A stretch of 64,000 nt of DNA from Yersinia ruckeri ATCC 29473 (GCF_000754815.1 NZ_KN150747.1:1643908-1707907), one strand, 5' to 3'; numbered from the stretch's first letter, positions 30,639 to 41,663 are shown. A program made the numbers and translations. Notes: generated by a model from the sequence alone, not told the origin.

Positions 30639-32342
30639 TTATTCCGGCGTGGGTGGCAGCCAGGCTCGGCAAAAATCAAACCAGCCATAGGCTGTAAGCA
30701 TGACGCCTTTGATTCTTGGTGGCGCATTGACCTGATATTGATAATTAAAGAGTGGCAGGATTAATCCGTCAGACATCAGCTGATGATAATGCGCACGCAA
30801 CAGCGTAAAACGTTCGGATGGCGCTTCAATCTGTTGGGTTTTTTCCAATGATTGCTGCTGCCAATCCCGTGTTTCATCGGGCAGAATGCTTTGCCATAGC
30901 GGGTCATGACGCAACCAGCTTTCCATTGTGGCTTCGCGAGACTCCCCCACCAGATGATCAGACATCAGTAAATCTGCTTGGTCACATTGACTTGCGCTTT
31001 GCCAGTGTTTGTTACGACAGAATTGCACTTCCAGCTCACAGCCATGAGCTGCCAGCAGCACTTTTAATTCGTGAGCCACTGCTGCCAGTTCTATCGGTTG
31101 TTGGTAGAGTAATATCAGATGGTTGGGTAGTGTTACCCCACTATCCTCAGTGAACTGTGGAATCGGCCATCCAGGCAGCATTTCCTGACTGGGAATGATG
31201 ATTCCCCGTTGCACGGATAAGTGAGTTAGTAAGCCCGATGTTTGAATCAACATGATGATTTTTCTAGCTTGTTCTTGTGTCAGATGGTTGCGTTTAGCAT
31301 TCATGGCGAGATAACAAAAACCGAGGCTGGTACTACGTTGTACTGGCTTGGCCAGGGGCAAATCTTCATTTTGGCCGATAGTAATGCTGACAGGGTGCGC
31401 AGCATTTCCCCCGTTCATCACATCGGGTAGCTGCGGGGCAATCCAGTATTCGATGATTTCGAGATAGGGATGCTGTAAATGATAGAACTCATGCTGTTCC
31501 AATCGAACCAGATGTTTTTCAAATTCAGTTAACTTAAACGATCCTGCACCTAATTGTGGCGTCTCAGGATGGAATAATCGGCAGGGGAGATCGGCCAGAC
31601 GGTGGGCTAGCCAGTAGTCTGGGTATTTAAGTGTAAACTGGATGCATAAAGCATGAGGTAATGTAATCGCGCTAACATTATCCAAACTTGGTTGGCTACG
31701 TGGGTGTTGACGTAATATCTCAAATGTTGCCAATAATTGCGTACCACTCAATGGCTCGCCATTGTGCCAGCGCAATTGACTACGTAAATAAAACTGCCAA
31801 ATTAAACCGTCGTGGCTGATGTGCCAATGGTGTGCCAAATCTGGCTTGGGTTGCGGATCGCCAGTCTGAAATCGAGTGAGGCCAGCATGTAGCGTGGAAA
31901 TCAGATGTTGTTCTGCTCTACCCGTGGTATCGAGAGGAACGAGTGACTCTAGCTCGCGATAGTAGGGAATACGTAACACCGGGCTGTCGGCTTGCCATTG
32001 CCCGCCCATATGTGGGCTAAGTAAGGCATGCAGTTGTAAGGGTTCCAGTTGTGCTAATTGAAATGCACCCTGATGATCGCCTTGATCAAGAAGCTGCCGC
32101 AAACATAAGGCTCGTAGCTCATCGGGGGTTTTCAGGCAGTGAATTTTCGCTCGTTTGCCTCTGCCGACTTGCGCATCCCAATTTAGCCAGCCTTGTTGCT
32201 GAAATTTCTGGAGCAGTGTGCGGGCATGGCGATCACTGCAAAAAAGTAGCACAGCTAGCTCGTTGACGGTTGCCGTTTTCTCTTGATTGCCAAACTGCTG
32301 AAATAAGCGCTGATATTGAGTTAGTCGGTGAAATATACGCAT
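30639..32342 (-). CDS. ybaE: SgrR-family transcriptional regulator YbaE
   Basis: Protein of 567 residues combining an N-terminal winged-helix domain (about 1-110; VNELAVLLFCSDRHARTLLQKFQQQGWLNW) with a C-terminal domain related to ABC solute-binding proteins (about 165-480; LAHHWHISHDGLIWQFYLRSQLRWHNGEPL), as in the sugar-phosphate stress regulator SgrR. By position (queC-ybaE-cof) it corresponds to E. coli ybaE rather than sgrR; no sgrS-like RNA is seen next to it. Ligand and targets are unknown. It is divergent from cof with a 103-base shared control region. Confidence 0.9.
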   Translation of the reverse strand: MRIFHRLTQYQRLFQQFGNQEKTATVNELAVLLFCSDRHARTLLQKFQQQGWLNWDAQVGRGKRAKIHCLKTPDELRALCLRQLLDQGDHQGAFQLAQLEPLQLHALLSPHMGGQWQADSPVLRIPYYRELESLVPLDTTGRAEQHLISTLHAGLTRFQTGDPQPKPDLAHHWHISHDGLIWQFYLRSQLRWHNGEPLSGTQLLATFEILRQHPRSQPSLDNVSAITLPHALCIQFTLKYPDYWLAHRLADLPCRLFHPETPQLGAGSFKLTEFEKHLVRLEQHEFYHLQHPYLEIIEYWIAPQLPDVMNGGNAAHPVSITIGQNEDLPLAKPVQRSTSLGFCYLAMNAKRNHLTQEQARKIIMLIQTSGLLTHLSVQRGIIIPSQEMLPGWPIPQFTEDSGVTLPNHLILLYQQPIELAAVAHELKVLLAAHGCELEVQFCRNKHWQSASQCDQADLLMSDHLVGESREATMESWLRHDPLWQSILPDETRDWQQQSLEKTQQIEAPSERFTLLRAHYHQLMSDGLILPLFNYQYQVNAPPRIKGVMLTAYGWFDFCRAWLPPTPE

Positions 32343-32445
32343 AGTTAAATCCGGAAGTCTTTAAATTAATTGTTCACTATTAGTTCCCTAAATACTACGG
32401 CATACTTTTTGCACTGCCATCTGGCTCACAAATTATGAGGTAACT

Positions 32446-33267
32446 ATGTACCGCCTGGCCGCTTTTGATATGGATGGAACCTTGTTAATGCGTAACCATG
32501 AAATCGGTAAGGCAACGCTGGATACATTGAATCAATTACAAGCACGTAACATTACCGTGACCTTTGCTACCGGTCGTCATTATCTTGATATGAAAGGTAT
32601 TCTGACAACATTGGGTATTAATGGCTATCTGATTACGGGCAATGGCACCCGGGTACATGATGCGAAAGGCAACAGATTACAAGGCATTGACTTGTCTGAT
32701 AACTTGGTGGAGTTTGTTTTGGGTACGGCGTGGGCGACCAGTGCGAGCATGCATGTTTTTCGTGACGAAGGTTGGTTTACCGATCGCGGCGATCCCGGGC
32801 TGTTGGCTGCCCATAAGCTTAGTGGTTTTCATTTTCAGCTAACCGAATGGAATCAGTTGCCTTTTGCCGGTACGCACAAGATTTGTTTCTGTGCACCACA
32901 CCAAGAGTTGATATCGCTTAAAGAACGATTGGCAAAACAAATAGGTCAGGATGCAGATTTGTGCTTTTCTGCCAGTGATTGCCTTGAGATCCTGCCGCGA
33001 GATTGCAATAAAGGTACCGCGCTGAGTGCGTTAACTGAACTACTGAATATCGATATTACCGAGTGTATGGCTTTCGGTGATGCAATGAATGATAAAGAGA
33101 TGCTTGCAAGGGTTGGTCGCGGCATCGTGATGGGAAATGCATTACCGCAGCTCAGGCAGGAACTTCCACAACTTCAGGTTATTGGCCACTGTGAACAGCA
33201 GGCCGTAGCCCACTATTTGCAACATTGGCTCAGTTCACCACACCTCACCTATTCCCCCGAATTCTGA
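32446..33267 (+). CDS. cof: HMP-PP phosphatase Cof
   Basis: Haloacid dehalogenase superfamily phosphatase of the Cof type with a C2 cap, 273 residues. The nucleophile motif is [10 protein letters not shown] (Asp8, Asp10), motif III is the Lys of [11 protein letters not shown], and motif IV is [12 protein letters not shown]. In E. coli it hydrolyses 4-amino-2-methyl-5-hydroxymethylpyrimidine pyrophosphate and other sugar phosphates. ATGAGGTAAC precedes the start. It is followed by a strong terminator. Confidence 0.95.
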   Translation: MYRLAAFDMDGTLLMRNHEIGKATLDTLNQLQARNITVTFATGRHYLDMKGILTTLGINGYLITGNGTRVHDAKGNRLQGIDLSDNLVEFVLGTAWATSASMHVFRDEGWFTDRGDPGLLAAHKLSGFHFQLTEWNQLPFAGTHKICFCAPHQELISLKERLAKQIGQDADLCFSASDCLEILPRDCNKGTALSALTELLNIDITECMAFGDAMNDKEMLARVGRGIVMGNALPQLRQELPQLQVIGHCEQQAVAHYLQHWLSSPHLTYSPEF

Positions 33268-33286
33268 GGTGATAGCTATTAGCCAG

Positions 33287-33314
33287 AGCCGGATAATTAT
33301 CCGGCTTTTTTTTG
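33287..33314 (+). terminator. Terminator after cof
   Basis: A 20-base perfect palindrome (half site AGCCGGATAA) followed by a run of seven or more T bases. It also lies beyond the end of the convergent cdsH gene. Confidence 0.93.
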
Positions 33315-33361
33315 TCTATGCCTCGCCAGCCCTCATGTGGATTGACTGCGAGTTTTGCGGA

Positions 33362-34402
33362 TTAAAGATTAGCTAACTCATGATTGAAGGTACTAAGGTC
33401 ACCAATATTGGCACTGACCCATTCAGGATTGTAATAGGTGTCCAGATAGCGTTCACCGCTGTCACACAGCAAAGTGACAATGGCTCCTGACTGACCTTTC
33501 TCGCGCATTTGCTTCGCGAGTTGTAACGCACCCCAAACGTTGGTACCGGTTGATGCACCGACTTTTCGACCTAAAATTCCCTGCAACCAATGTATGGTCG
33601 CTATGCTGGCAGCGTCCGGTACCCGTAGCATGCTATTGATGACTTCGGGGATAAAGGATGGCTCTACCCGTGGGCGGCCAATTCCTTCGATACGACTGCC
33701 GCAGGTGCCCGTAACTGACCGATCATGATGGTTGAAGCAGTCGTAGAAAACGGAATTTTCCGGATCGACTACAACTAACTGGGTATCATGGCCCTGATAG
33801 CGAATATACCGGCCTAATGTAGCCGAGGTGCCGCCGGTACCGGCACTCATGACGATATAATTTGGCACGGTAAAAGGTTCGCGAGCCATTTGGCGGTAAA
33901 TGCTGTCGGCAATATTGTTATTTCCCCGCCAATCGGTTGCCCGTTCAGCGTAGGTAAACTGATCCATATAATGGCCGTTCAATTCTTTGGCTAATTGTTC
34001 CGATGCGGCATAGATTTGCCCTGCATGATCGACGAAGTGGCAGCGTCCACCGTAAAAAGTGATTTGCTCGACTTTTTTACGCGCAGTGCAGCTTGGCATC
34101 ACGGCAATAAATGGCAGGCCAATCAAACGGGCAAAATAAGCTTCCGAAACGGCTGTACTGCCGGAGGAAGACTCAATAATCGTGGTTCCTTCTTTAATCC
34201 AGCCATTACATAATCCGTAGAGGAAAAGAGAGCGTGCCAACCGATGCTTTAGGCTACCGGTTGGGTGAGTGCTTTCATCTTTCAAATACAGATAAATGCC
34301 CGGAAATTCGGGTAGATTCAAGCGAATTAAATGTGTATCAGCCGAGCGTTGAAAATCCGCTTCTATTTCACTGATAGCGTGTTTTACCCAAGTATTGGTC
34401 AT
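33362..34402 (-). CDS. cdsH: PLP-dependent L-cysteine desulfhydrase (CdsH/CcdA type)
   Basis: Fold-type II pyridoxal-phosphate enzyme of the cysteine synthase family, 346 residues. The PLP lysine is Lys52 in [21 protein letters not shown] holds the substrate-carboxylate loop, and [14 protein letters not shown] the glycine-rich phosphate-binding loop. It is a poor match to CysK/CysM in length and context. The divergent neighbour decR is the regulator of cysteine detoxification, and in Salmonella the corresponding gene beside ybaO/decR encodes the cysteine desulfhydrase CdsH. I infer conversion of cysteine to pyruvate, ammonia and sulfide. E. coli K-12 lacks a gene here. Confidence 0.85.
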   Translation of the reverse strand: MTNTWVKHAISEIEADFQRSADTHLIRLNLPEFPGIYLYLKDESTHPTGSLKHRLARSLFLYGLCNGWIKEGTTIIESSSGSTAVSEAYFARLIGLPFIAVMPSCTARKKVEQITFYGGRCHFVDHAGQIYAASEQLAKELNGHYMDQFTYAERATDWRGNNNIADSIYRQMAREPFTVPNYIVMSAGTGGTSATLGRYIRYQGHDTQLVVVDPENSVFYDCFNHHDRSVTGTCGSRIEGIGRPRVEPSFIPEVINSMLRVPDAASIATIHWLQGILGRKVGASTGTNVWGALQLAKQMREKGQSGAIVTLLCDSGERYLDTYYNPEWVSANIGDLSTFNHELANL

Positions 34403-34527
34403 GTTGTTGGCCTGCGATGTGGTGGGCTTCTAATTATTACTAGGTTAACGGTATTTATGGAAAAAATCGTTGCCATTTTTACTTCTTTATTTCTTAATAG
34501 GAGAAATTTATTCTCCGGACGAGCCAC

Positions 34528-34989
34528 ATGCTAGATAAAATAGACCGCAAGCTGCTGCGTATACTGCAAGAGGATTGTACGCTTTCGCTTCAGGTATTGG
34601 CCGAAGCGGTAAACCTGACGTCAACGCCTTGCTGGAAAAGGCTGAAACGTTTGGAGGATGAAGGTTATATTCGTGGCAGAGTCGCATTGCTGGACAGTGA
34701 AAAGCTTGGCTTGGGATTGACAGCTTTTGTGTTGATTAAAACCCAACAGCACAACAGTGGCTGGTATCAGGAGTTTGTGCAATTTACCAAACAGATGCCG
34801 GAGGTGCTGGCTTTTTACCGTATGGCTGGAGAGTATGATTATCTGATGCAAGTCGAGGTGGCGGATATGAAAAGCTACGACAATTTCTATAAACGTATGG
34901 TAAACGGTGTTCCGGGGTTGATCGATGTGACATCCAGTTTCGCGATGGAGAAGATTAAATACACGACAGTGCTGCCTGTTCCAGAATGA
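34528..34989 (+). CDS. decR: Lrp/AsnC-family regulator DecR (YbaO)
   Basis: Lrp-type regulator, 153 residues. It has an N-terminal helix-turn-helix ([33 protein letters not shown]) and a C-terminal RAM ligand-binding domain ([25 protein letters not shown]). In E. coli it senses cysteine and activates a cysteine desulfidase. It is divergent from the cdsH gene across a 125-base gap, the likely target region, and it matches the E. coli protein along its full length. Confidence 0.93.
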   Translation: MLDKIDRKLLRILQEDCTLSLQVLAEAVNLTSTPCWKRLKRLEDEGYIRGRVALLDSEKLGLGLTAFVLIKTQQHNSGWYQEFVQFTKQMPEVLAFYRMAGEYDYLMQVEVADMKSYDNFYKRMVNGVPGLIDVTSSFAMEKIKYTTVLPVPE

Positions 34990-35162
34990 ATAATTCACTA
35001 AAAAATCACTTTATCGATGTTATTCTCTTCGCAAGAAATTTTGCGTTGCGAACGACATCGCTACGCGTGAAAACGATAGGAGATAGCTTATTTCAGTATC
35101 CATAGGATATTGATGGGCGTCGCCTTAACACCGTTTTCCTTCATACCATGGAATAAAACTGC

Positions 35163-36932
35163 GTGAGATTGTTTGCTCAACTAGGTTGGTATTTTCGTCG
35201 CGAATGGCGTCGCTATTTGGGGGCGGTGGTACTGCTAATGATTATTGCCATTTTACAGTTATTGCCTCCGAAACTGGTGGGTGTGATTGTGGATGGTATG
35301 ACGGCAAAAAGCCTGAGCACCAAGATGCTACTGGTCTGGATCGGCGTGATGGTTATCACTGCGGTGGTGGTCTATCTCCTACGCTATGTCTGGCGCATAT
35401 TGCTGTTTGGCGCATCCTATCAATTGGCTGTGGAATTGCGATCCAACTTTTATCGGCAACTCAGTCGGCAAACACCTGGGTTTTATTTACGTCACCGTAC
35501 GGGGGATTTGATGGCCCGTGCGACCAATGATGTTGACCGAGTGGTCTTTGCCGCCGGTGAAGGTGTTCTGACGCTGGTGGACTCATTGGTGATGGGTTGT
35601 GCGGTATTGATCGTAATGAGTACCCAAATCAGTTGGCAGCTTACGTTGCTTTCTTTGTTGCCAATGCCAGTGATGGCGATCGTCATCAAATACTTTGGTG
35701 AGCAACTGCATCAGCGCTTTAAATCGGCGCAGGGCGCATTTTCAGCATTGAATAATCAAGCTCAAGATAGCTTGAGCAGTATTCGAATGATTAAAGCTTT
35801 TGGCCTGGAAGATCATCAATCGGAACAGTTTTCTCGCGTGGCCGCAGAAGCGGGGGCGAAAAATATGCATGTGGCCAAAGTGGATGCCCGCTTTGATCCC
35901 ACCATCTATATCGCGATTGGTTTGGCTAATTTACTGGCGATTGGCGGTGGTAGTTGGATGGTTGTCAACGGCAGTATCACTTTGGGCCAGTTGACCAGTT
36001 TTGTGATGTATTTGGGACTCATGATTTGGCCAATGCTAGCACTAGCCTGGATGTTCAACATTGTGGAGCGAGGAAGTGCCGCTTACGGTCGAATCCGCAG
36101 TTTGTTGCAAGAAGCACCAGAAGTGGTTGATGGGAAAATACCTTTGCAGGCAGAGCGCAGCATACTGACAATTAATATCCGCCGTTTTGTTTATCCGGGA
36201 AGTGATAAACCGGTATTACAAGATATCAAGTTGAAATTAGTACCGGGAGAAATGCTGGGATTATGTGGGCCGACGGGTTCGGGGAAAAGTACGCTGTTGG
36301 CGCTGATTCAACGCCAGTTCGATATTGATGACGGTGAAATTTGTTATCAAGGGCGACCTCTGACAGATATTCGTCTGGACGATTGGCGCAGACGCCTTTC
36401 TGTCGTGAGCCAAACCCCATTTCTCTTCTCGGATAGCGTGGCCGGAAATATTGCATTAGGCAAACCCGGTGCGACTCCCGAGGAAATCGAGCAGGTAGCC
36501 CGTCTGGCTAGCGTGCATGAAGATATTCTTCGCTTGCCTCAGGGATACGCAACTGAAGTGGGCGAACGTGGCGTTATGCTGTCCGGTGGGCAAAAACAGC
36601 GGATTTCTATTGCCCGTGCGTTGTTGTTGGATAGTGAAATTCTGATCTTGGACGATGCACTTTCCGCGGTTGATGGGCAAACCGAATACGAAATTCTAAG
36701 TAATCTCCGGCAGTGGGGCACGAACCGAACGGTCATTATCAGTGCTCATCGTCTTTCCGCCCTCACCGAAGCGGGAGAGATTATTGTTATGCAGCATGGT
36801 GGTGTAGCCCAGCGTGGTGATCATGAACTGCTGCTAAATCAGTCGGGATGGTATCGGGAAATGTATCGCTATCAGCAAATAGAAGCGGCTTTAGATAGTG
36901 ACGATGGGCAGGAGGCAATATCTCATGAGTAA
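35163..36932 (+). CDS. mdlA: Multidrug-resistance-like ABC transporter MdlA
   Basis: Half-size ABC exporter, 589 residues. A six-helix membrane domain (about 1-300) is followed by a nucleotide-binding domain with Walker A GPTGSGKS, signature LSGGQKQ and Walker [15 protein letters not shown]. The Walker B has DD rather than DE, so the catalytic glutamate is replaced, a feature of one half of asymmetric heterodimers; E. coli MdlA has the same. It has a GTG start giving [11 protein letters not shown], as in E. coli. It overlaps mdlB by eight bases and probably works with it as a heterodimer. Substrate unknown. Confidence 0.93.
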   Translation: MRLFAQLGWYFRREWRRYLGAVVLLMIIAILQLLPPKLVGVIVDGMTAKSLSTKMLLVWIGVMVITAVVVYLLRYVWRILLFGASYQLAVELRSNFYRQLSRQTPGFYLRHRTGDLMARATNDVDRVVFAAGEGVLTLVDSLVMGCAVLIVMSTQISWQLTLLSLLPMPVMAIVIKYFGEQLHQRFKSAQGAFSALNNQAQDSLSSIRMIKAFGLEDHQSEQFSRVAAEAGAKNMHVAKVDARFDPTIYIAIGLANLLAIGGGSWMVVNGSITLGQLTSFVMYLGLMIWPMLALAWMFNIVERGSAAYGRIRSLLQEAPEVVDGKIPLQAERSILTINIRRFVYPGSDKPVLQDIKLKLVPGEMLGLCGPTGSGKSTLLALIQRQFDIDDGEICYQGRPLTDIRLDDWRRRLSVVSQTPFLFSDSVAGNIALGKPGATPEEIEQVARLASVHEDILRLPQGYATEVGERGVMLSGGQKQRISIARALLLDSEILILDDALSAVDGQTEYEILSNLRQWGTNRTVIISAHRLSALTEAGEIIVMQHGGVAQRGDHELLLNQSGWYREMYRYQQIEAALDSDDGQEAISHE

Positions 36933-38706
36933 AGCTCGGCAGCTTTGGCCGACGTTGAAGCGCTTACTCGCCTACGGTTCCGTTTATCGCAAGCCTTTGT
37001 TGATTGCCGTATTGATGCTGTGGGTGGCGGCGGCGGCAGAAGTGAGTGGCCCGCTGTTGATCAGTTACTTTATTGATCACATGGTGGCAAAGGGGAATCT
37101 GCCGCTGGCGTGGGTTAGTGGTCTGGCTCTTGCTTATCTATTATTACAACTGTTAGCCGCGACGCTGCACTATTTTCAGACCCTATTGTTTAACCGAGCC
37201 GCTGTCGGTGTTGTACAGCGTTTACGTATTGAAGTTATGGATGCTGCATTGCGTCAGCCGCTCAGTACTTTTGATACGCAGCCGGTTGGTCAGATTATTT
37301 CCCGTGTGACCAATGATACTGAAGTGATCAAAGATTTGTATGTGATGGTGGTTTCCACTGTATTGAAAAGTGCGGCACTGATCGGCGCGATGCTGGTGGC
37401 CATGTTTAGTCTGGATTGGCGCATGGCGATGATCGCCATCTGTATTTTCCCCGCCGTGTTGGTGGTGATGGTGATTTATCAACGTTACAGTACGCCAATT
37501 GTGCGACGCGTTCGCGGTTATCTGGCTGATATCAATGATGGTTTTAATGAAATTATCAATGGGATGAGCGTTATTCAGCAGTTCCGTCAACAGGCTCGTT
37601 TTGGTGAGAGAATGGCCATTGTTAACCGGGCACACTATATCGCGCGTATGCAAACCCTGCGTCTGGACGGTTTTTTGTTGCGTCCATTACTCAGCCTGTT
37701 TTCGGCATTGGTACTGTGCAGTTTGTTATTGTTATTCGGTTTGAGTCCTGAAGGTAGCATCGGCGTTGGGGTGCTTTATGCCTTTATTAACTATCTTGGT
37801 CGGTTGAATGAGCCACTGATTGAATTGACCTCCCAGCAGTCTATTTTGCAGCAGGCAGTGGTGGCGGGAGAGCGGATTTTCGAACTGATGGATCGCGCAC
37901 AGCAAGGTTATGGTGATGATGATCGCCCTCTTACTGGTGGCAGTATTAGCGTTAAAAATCTTTCTTTCTCATATCGTTCGGATAAAACGGTGCTGCATAA
38001 TATGACTCTTGATGTACCGTCACGGGGATTTATCGCGTTGGTGGGCCATACCGGTAGTGGGAAAAGCACACTGGCAAACTTGCTGATGGGTTATTACCCG
38101 GTACTACAGGGGGAAATTTTGCTGGATGGGCGGCCACTCTCTACGCTTTCCCATCATGCCCTGCGTCAGGGCGTTGCTATGGTGCAACAGGATCCGGTTG
38201 TACTGGCTGATTCCTTCTTTGCCAATATCACTTTGGGGCGAAACATCAGTGAAGAGCAGGTCTGGCAGGCGCTGGAAACGGTTCAACTGGCAACATTGGT
38301 TCGTGCCTTGCCTGAAGGGCTACATTCGCGATTGGGTGAGCAGGGGAATACGCTGTCTGTTGGGCAAAAACAGCTATTGGCGATGGCTAGAGTATTGGTA
38401 CAGGCTCCGCAGATTCTGATTCTGGATGAGGCAACGGCCAATATTGACTCTGGCACTGAACAGGCGATCCAACGGGCGCTACAGCTTATCCGAAAAAATA
38501 CTACGCTGGTGGTGATTGCTCACCGCTTGTCTACCATTGTTGACGCCGACAGTATTCTGGTTCTGCATCGCGGTATTGCGGTGGAGCAGGGTAAACATCA
38601 GGAATTGCTGGCACTGCATGGTCGCTATTACCAAATGTATCAATTACAGCTAGTCAGTGAAAAACTGGTGGCGGTAGATCAGGAGGAAGTTTCCGTTAGC
38701 GGATAA
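36925..38706 (+). CDS. mdlB: Multidrug-resistance-like ABC transporter MdlB
   Basis: Partner half-transporter, 593 residues. A six-helix domain precedes a nucleotide-binding domain with Walker A GHTGSGKS, signature LSVGQKQ and Walker [16 protein letters not shown], which keeps the catalytic Glu missing in MdlA. So this half supplies the consensus catalytic site. The start [19 protein letters not shown] at 36925 fits the family and overlaps the mdlA stop. It is followed by a hairpin at 38713-38733. Confidence 0.94.
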   Translation: MSKARQLWPTLKRLLAYGSVYRKPLLIAVLMLWVAAAAEVSGPLLISYFIDHMVAKGNLPLAWVSGLALAYLLLQLLAATLHYFQTLLFNRAAVGVVQRLRIEVMDAALRQPLSTFDTQPVGQIISRVTNDTEVIKDLYVMVVSTVLKSAALIGAMLVAMFSLDWRMAMIAICIFPAVLVVMVIYQRYSTPIVRRVRGYLADINDGFNEIINGMSVIQQFRQQARFGERMAIVNRAHYIARMQTLRLDGFLLRPLLSLFSALVLCSLLLLFGLSPEGSIGVGVLYAFINYLGRLNEPLIELTSQQSILQQAVVAGERIFELMDRAQQGYGDDDRPLTGGSISVKNLSFSYRSDKTVLHNMTLDVPSRGFIALVGHTGSGKSTLANLLMGYYPVLQGEILLDGRPLSTLSHHALRQGVAMVQQDPVVLADSFFANITLGRNISEEQVWQALETVQLATLVRALPEGLHSRLGEQGNTLSVGQKQLLAMARVLVQAPQILILDEATANIDSGTEQAIQRALQLIRKNTTLVVIAHRLSTIVDADSILVLHRGIAVEQGKHQELLALHGRYYQMYQLQLVSEKLVAVDQEEVSVSG

Positions 38707-38712
38707 ATTGTG

Positions 38713-38733
38713 TCAGGGGGAATTCCCCCCTGA
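38713..38733 (+). terminator. Hairpin after mdlB
   Basis: Stem TCAGGGGG / CCCCCTGA seven bases after the mdlB stop. No T run follows, so termination strength is uncertain. Confidence 0.55.
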
Positions 38734-38826
38734 TGCCCAGTTAACGCCCAGTATTTTACTCTCTCGCACTAAAATCTGGCGGTCCGCGTTGGTCGAAGAA
38801 AGCAACTGCACTTTTGCGACGCACAT

Positions 38827-38843
38827 CGCACTCTTTTGGTGCG
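38827..38843 (+). promoter_or_regulatory. NtrC binding site candidate upstream of glnK
   Basis: Dyad CGCACT-N5-GGTGCG, one base per end away from the NtrC consensus TGCACY-N5-RGTGCA, about 110 bases before the sigma-54 element. A weaker candidate (GCACTAAAAT core) lies at 38765-38781. Confidence 0.65.
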
Positions 38844-38950
38844 CAAACAACGCTCATCCATGGTGTTAGCCGTCTCAACCGCGCTATTCAAGCTGAAAAT
38901 CTATCCTCAATACCATCCTTTCATCGCTAAATTCGGCTTTAACTTATTTA

Positions 38951-38966
38951 TGGCACAGCCTTTGCT
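38951..38966 (+). promoter_or_regulatory. Sigma-54 promoter of glnK-amtB
   Basis: TGGCAC-AGCCT-TTGCT matches the RpoN -24/-12 consensus exactly, 53 bases before the glnK start codon. Confidence 0.9.
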
Positions 38967-39018
38967 TTATCGTGATGTGGCAGACATAAATTCGAGCTTA
39001 ATTCGAGAAGGGGCAAAT

Positions 39019-39357
39019 ATGAAGCTGGTTACCGTGGTGATAAAACCATTCAAACTGGAAGATGTGCGTGAAGCCTTATCTTCCATAGGTATTCAGGGGT
39101 TGACCGTCACCGAAGTAAAGGGATTTGGTCGCCAGAAAGGGCATGCAGAATTGTATCGCGGTGCAGAATACAGTGTGAATTTCCTACCCAAAGTCAAAAT
39201 CGATATCGCCATTGCTGACGATCAACTGGATGAAGTGGTTGATGTGATCAGCAAGGCAGCCTACACCGGAAAAATCGGCGATGGCAAAATTTTCGTTGCT
39301 GAATTGCAACGGGTTATTCGTATCCGTACCGGTGAAACAGACGAAGCAGCGCTGTAA
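39019..39357 (+). CDS. glnK: Nitrogen regulatory PII protein GlnK
   Basis: PII signal protein, 112 residues. The T-loop uridylylation site Tyr51 is in RGAEYSVNF. KGFGRQKGH and the C-terminal GKIGDGKIFV nucleotide-binding segments are complete. Under nitrogen sufficiency it docks on AmtB and blocks ammonium uptake. The start MKLVTVVIKPFK follows GAAGGGG. It is the first gene of glnK-amtB, under a sigma-54/NtrC promoter visible upstream. Confidence 0.97.
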   Translation: MKLVTVVIKPFKLEDVREALSSIGIQGLTVTEVKGFGRQKGHAELYRGAEYSVNFLPKVKIDIAIADDQLDEVVDVISKAAYTGKIGDGKIFVAELQRVIRIRTGETDEAAL

Positions 39358-39395
39358 TTTCAGGTTCAAATTTAGTGAATAGGGATGGATTAATA

Positions 39396-40685
39396 ATGAA
39401 AAAACTTTTATCCATGTTGGGTCTGAGTGCAGTCGCCATGTTGCCTTCAGTAGCAATGGCTGCAGTGCCCGCGCTAGCCGACAAAGCTGATAACGCGTTT
39501 ATGATGATCTGTACGGCACTGGTGTTGTTTATGACGATCCCAGGCATTGCCCTGTTCTATGGCGGGTTGATCCGTTCAAAAAATGTGTTGTCACTGATGA
39601 CTCAGGTGATGGTGACTTTTGCTATGGTTTGCGTGCTGTGGATTATCTATGGCTATAGCTTGGCTTTTGGCAGTGGAAATGCTTTTTTCGGCGGTTTTGA
39701 TATGGTCATGCTGAAGGGAATTGGTCTGACGAATCTCAGTGGTACGTTCTATCAATTAATCCACGTAGCGTTCCAGGCTTCTTTTGCTTGTATTACCGTG
39801 GCACTGATTGTCGGGGCTTTTGCTGAACGTATTCGTTTCTCAGCGGTACTGATTTTCAGTGTAATCTGGCTGACATTCTCTTACTTACCCATGGCGCATA
39901 TGGTCTGGGGCGGAGGTTTTCTGGCACAGGATGGTGCGCTGGACTTTGCCGGTGGTACCGTTGTGCATATCAACGCCGCAGTTGCTGGTTTGGTTGGCGC
40001 TTATATGTTGGGCAAACGTGCGGGTTTTGGCAAAGAGGCGTTTAAACCACACAATCTTCCAATGGTCTTTATGGGGACTTCGATTCTGTATATTGGCTGG
40101 TTTGGTTTCAATGCCGGTTCTGCCAGTGCGGCGAATGAAATTGCTGCGCTGGCGTTTATCAATACCGTCGTGGCCACCGCTGGTGCGATTCTTTCTTGGG
40201 TATTTGCCGAGTGGATGCTACGTGGTAAGCCATCCTTGCTGGGGGCTTGCTCAGGTTGTATCGCGGGTCTGGTTGCCATTACGCCAGCCGCAGGAACGGT
40301 TGGTGTAGGCGGTGCGCTGATTATCGGTCTGGTAGGCGGCGTTGCTGGGCTGTGGGGGGTCGTCTTACTGAAAAAATGGTTACGGGTAGATGATACCTGC
40401 GATGTGTTCGGTGTTCACGGAGTCTGTGGCATTGTGGGTTGTATCCTGACCGGCGTTTTCACTGCATCATCGTTTGGGGGGACGGGGTACGCGACGGGGG
40501 TGACCATGGGGCATCAGGTTGGAGTGCAGTTGTTCAGCGTCGGTGTCTGTATCCTCTGGTCTGCGGTTGTTGCCTTTATTGCTTTCAAAATTGCTGATGT
40601 TATCGTCGGGCTGAGAGTACCGGAAGAACAAGAGCGTGAAGGTCTGGATGTTAACAGCCACGGCGAAAATGCTTATAACCAGTAA
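39396..40685 (+). CDS. amtB: Ammonium channel AmtB
   Basis: Trimeric ammonia/ammonium channel of the inner membrane, 429 residues. A cleavable signal peptide ends in SVAMA; 11 helices follow. The Amt signature is present with the two pore histidines in VVHINAAVAG and GVHGVCGIVG. The C-terminal cytoplasmic tail (LRVPEEQEREGLDVNSHGENAYNQ) is the GlnK docking segment. It lies 38 bases after glnK with AGGGATGG nearby. The ATG at 39396 begins a normal signal peptide. Confidence 0.97.
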   Translation: MKKLLSMLGLSAVAMLPSVAMAAVPALADKADNAFMMICTALVLFMTIPGIALFYGGLIRSKNVLSLMTQVMVTFAMVCVLWIIYGYSLAFGSGNAFFGGFDMVMLKGIGLTNLSGTFYQLIHVAFQASFACITVALIVGAFAERIRFSAVLIFSVIWLTFSYLPMAHMVWGGGFLAQDGALDFAGGTVVHINAAVAGLVGAYMLGKRAGFGKEAFKPHNLPMVFMGTSILYIGWFGFNAGSASAANEIAALAFINTVVATAGAILSWVFAEWMLRGKPSLLGACSGCIAGLVAITPAAGTVGVGGALIIGLVGGVAGLWGVVLLKKWLRVDDTCDVFGVHGVCGIVGCILTGVFTASSFGGTGYATGVTMGHQVGVQLFSVGVCILWSAVVAFIAFKIADVIVGLRVPEEQEREGLDVNSHGENAYNQ

Positions 40686-40720
40686 TTATGGTTAAACCGA
40701 ATAAATAAAGATGATAGCGA

Positions 40721-40744
40721 AGGGGCGATAACAATATCGCCCCT
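40721..40744. terminator. Hairpin between convergent amtB and tesB
   Basis: Perfect ten-pair stem AGGGGCGATA / TATCGCCCCT with the four-base loop ACAA. Both strands lack a long T run. It probably serves both convergent genes. Confidence 0.75.
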
Positions 40745-40799
40745 GCAATTATTTCAACACATCGTAGTTCAACAATTCGGTAGTTAACCCCGGCCAAGT

Positions 40800-41663
40800 T
40801 TATCGGCCATGTAAACGGATAACCCCTTCCTGTACCGTTGATGCTATCAGCACACCTTCTCGGTTATAAATCTGCCCACGGACAAAGCCACGCGCGCTGG
40901 ATGCTGAAGTACTTTCTACCGAATAGAGTAACCAATCGTCTAATCTGAACGGCCGATGGAACCACATGGAATGGTCGATGGTTGCGATTTGCACCCCCGG
41001 CTCAAGGAAGCCGATACCATGAGGTTGCAATGCTGTGGGTAAGAAATTGAAATCTGATGCATAACCCAGCAAATATTGATGAGTGTGCAAATCGTCAGGC
41101 ATTTTACCATTAGCACGAAACCAGACGTGGCGATAAGGTTCTTCCAGGCTGCCTTGCAATGGATTGTGGAATTTAACTGGACGCATCTCAATAGGCTGAT
41201 GACCAATAAATTTGTCCCGCAACTTTTCAGGAATCAGGTGGGACAAACTCTGGGCTATTTCAGTTTCGGACTTCAGGCTTTCCGGCGCTGGCACATCCGG
41301 CATAGTATTTTGATGTTCAAGGCCATTTTCCGGATTTTGAAACGAGGCTGTCATGAAGAAGATCGGCTTACCATTTTGGATAGCGCTGACGCGGCGAGCA
41401 CTAAAACTGGTGCCGTCACGCAGGCTTTCAACATCATAAATAATCGGTTTGCTACTGTCGCCTGGCCGTAGAAAATAACTATGAAAGGAGTGAACATGAC
41501 GATCCGTAGGAATAGTTTGTTTAGCCGCATAAATCGCCTGTCCGACGACCTGTCCGCCAAATACCTGACGTAACCCCAGATCTTCACTTTGACCACGGAA
41601 AAGGCCTTCTTCAATCTTTTCCAGATTAATTAAATTGAGGAGTCTCTGTAATGCTTGCCCCAT
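40800..41663 (-). CDS. tesB: Acyl-CoA thioesterase II TesB
   Basis: Double hot-dog acyl-CoA thioesterase, 287 residues, with broad medium and long-chain specificity. Typical motifs are [34 protein letters not shown] (catalytic Asp) and [12 protein letters not shown]. The start [20 protein letters not shown] at 41663 has AGAGGG upstream and matches E. coli; the open frame to 41723 is unsupported. It is convergent with amtB. Confidence 0.96.
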   Translation of the reverse strand: MGQALQRLLNLINLEKIEEGLFRGQSEDLGLRQVFGGQVVGQAIYAAKQTIPTDRHVHSFHSYFLRPGDSSKPIIYDVESLRDGTSFSARRVSAIQNGKPIFFMTASFQNPENGLEHQNTMPDVPAPESLKSETEIAQSLSHLIPEKLRDKFIGHQPIEMRPVKFHNPLQGSLEEPYRHVWFRANGKMPDDLHTHQYLLGYASDFNFLPTALQPHGIGFLEPGVQIATIDHSMWFHRPFRLDDWLLYSVESTSASSARGFVRGQIYNREGVLIASTVQEGVIRLHGR

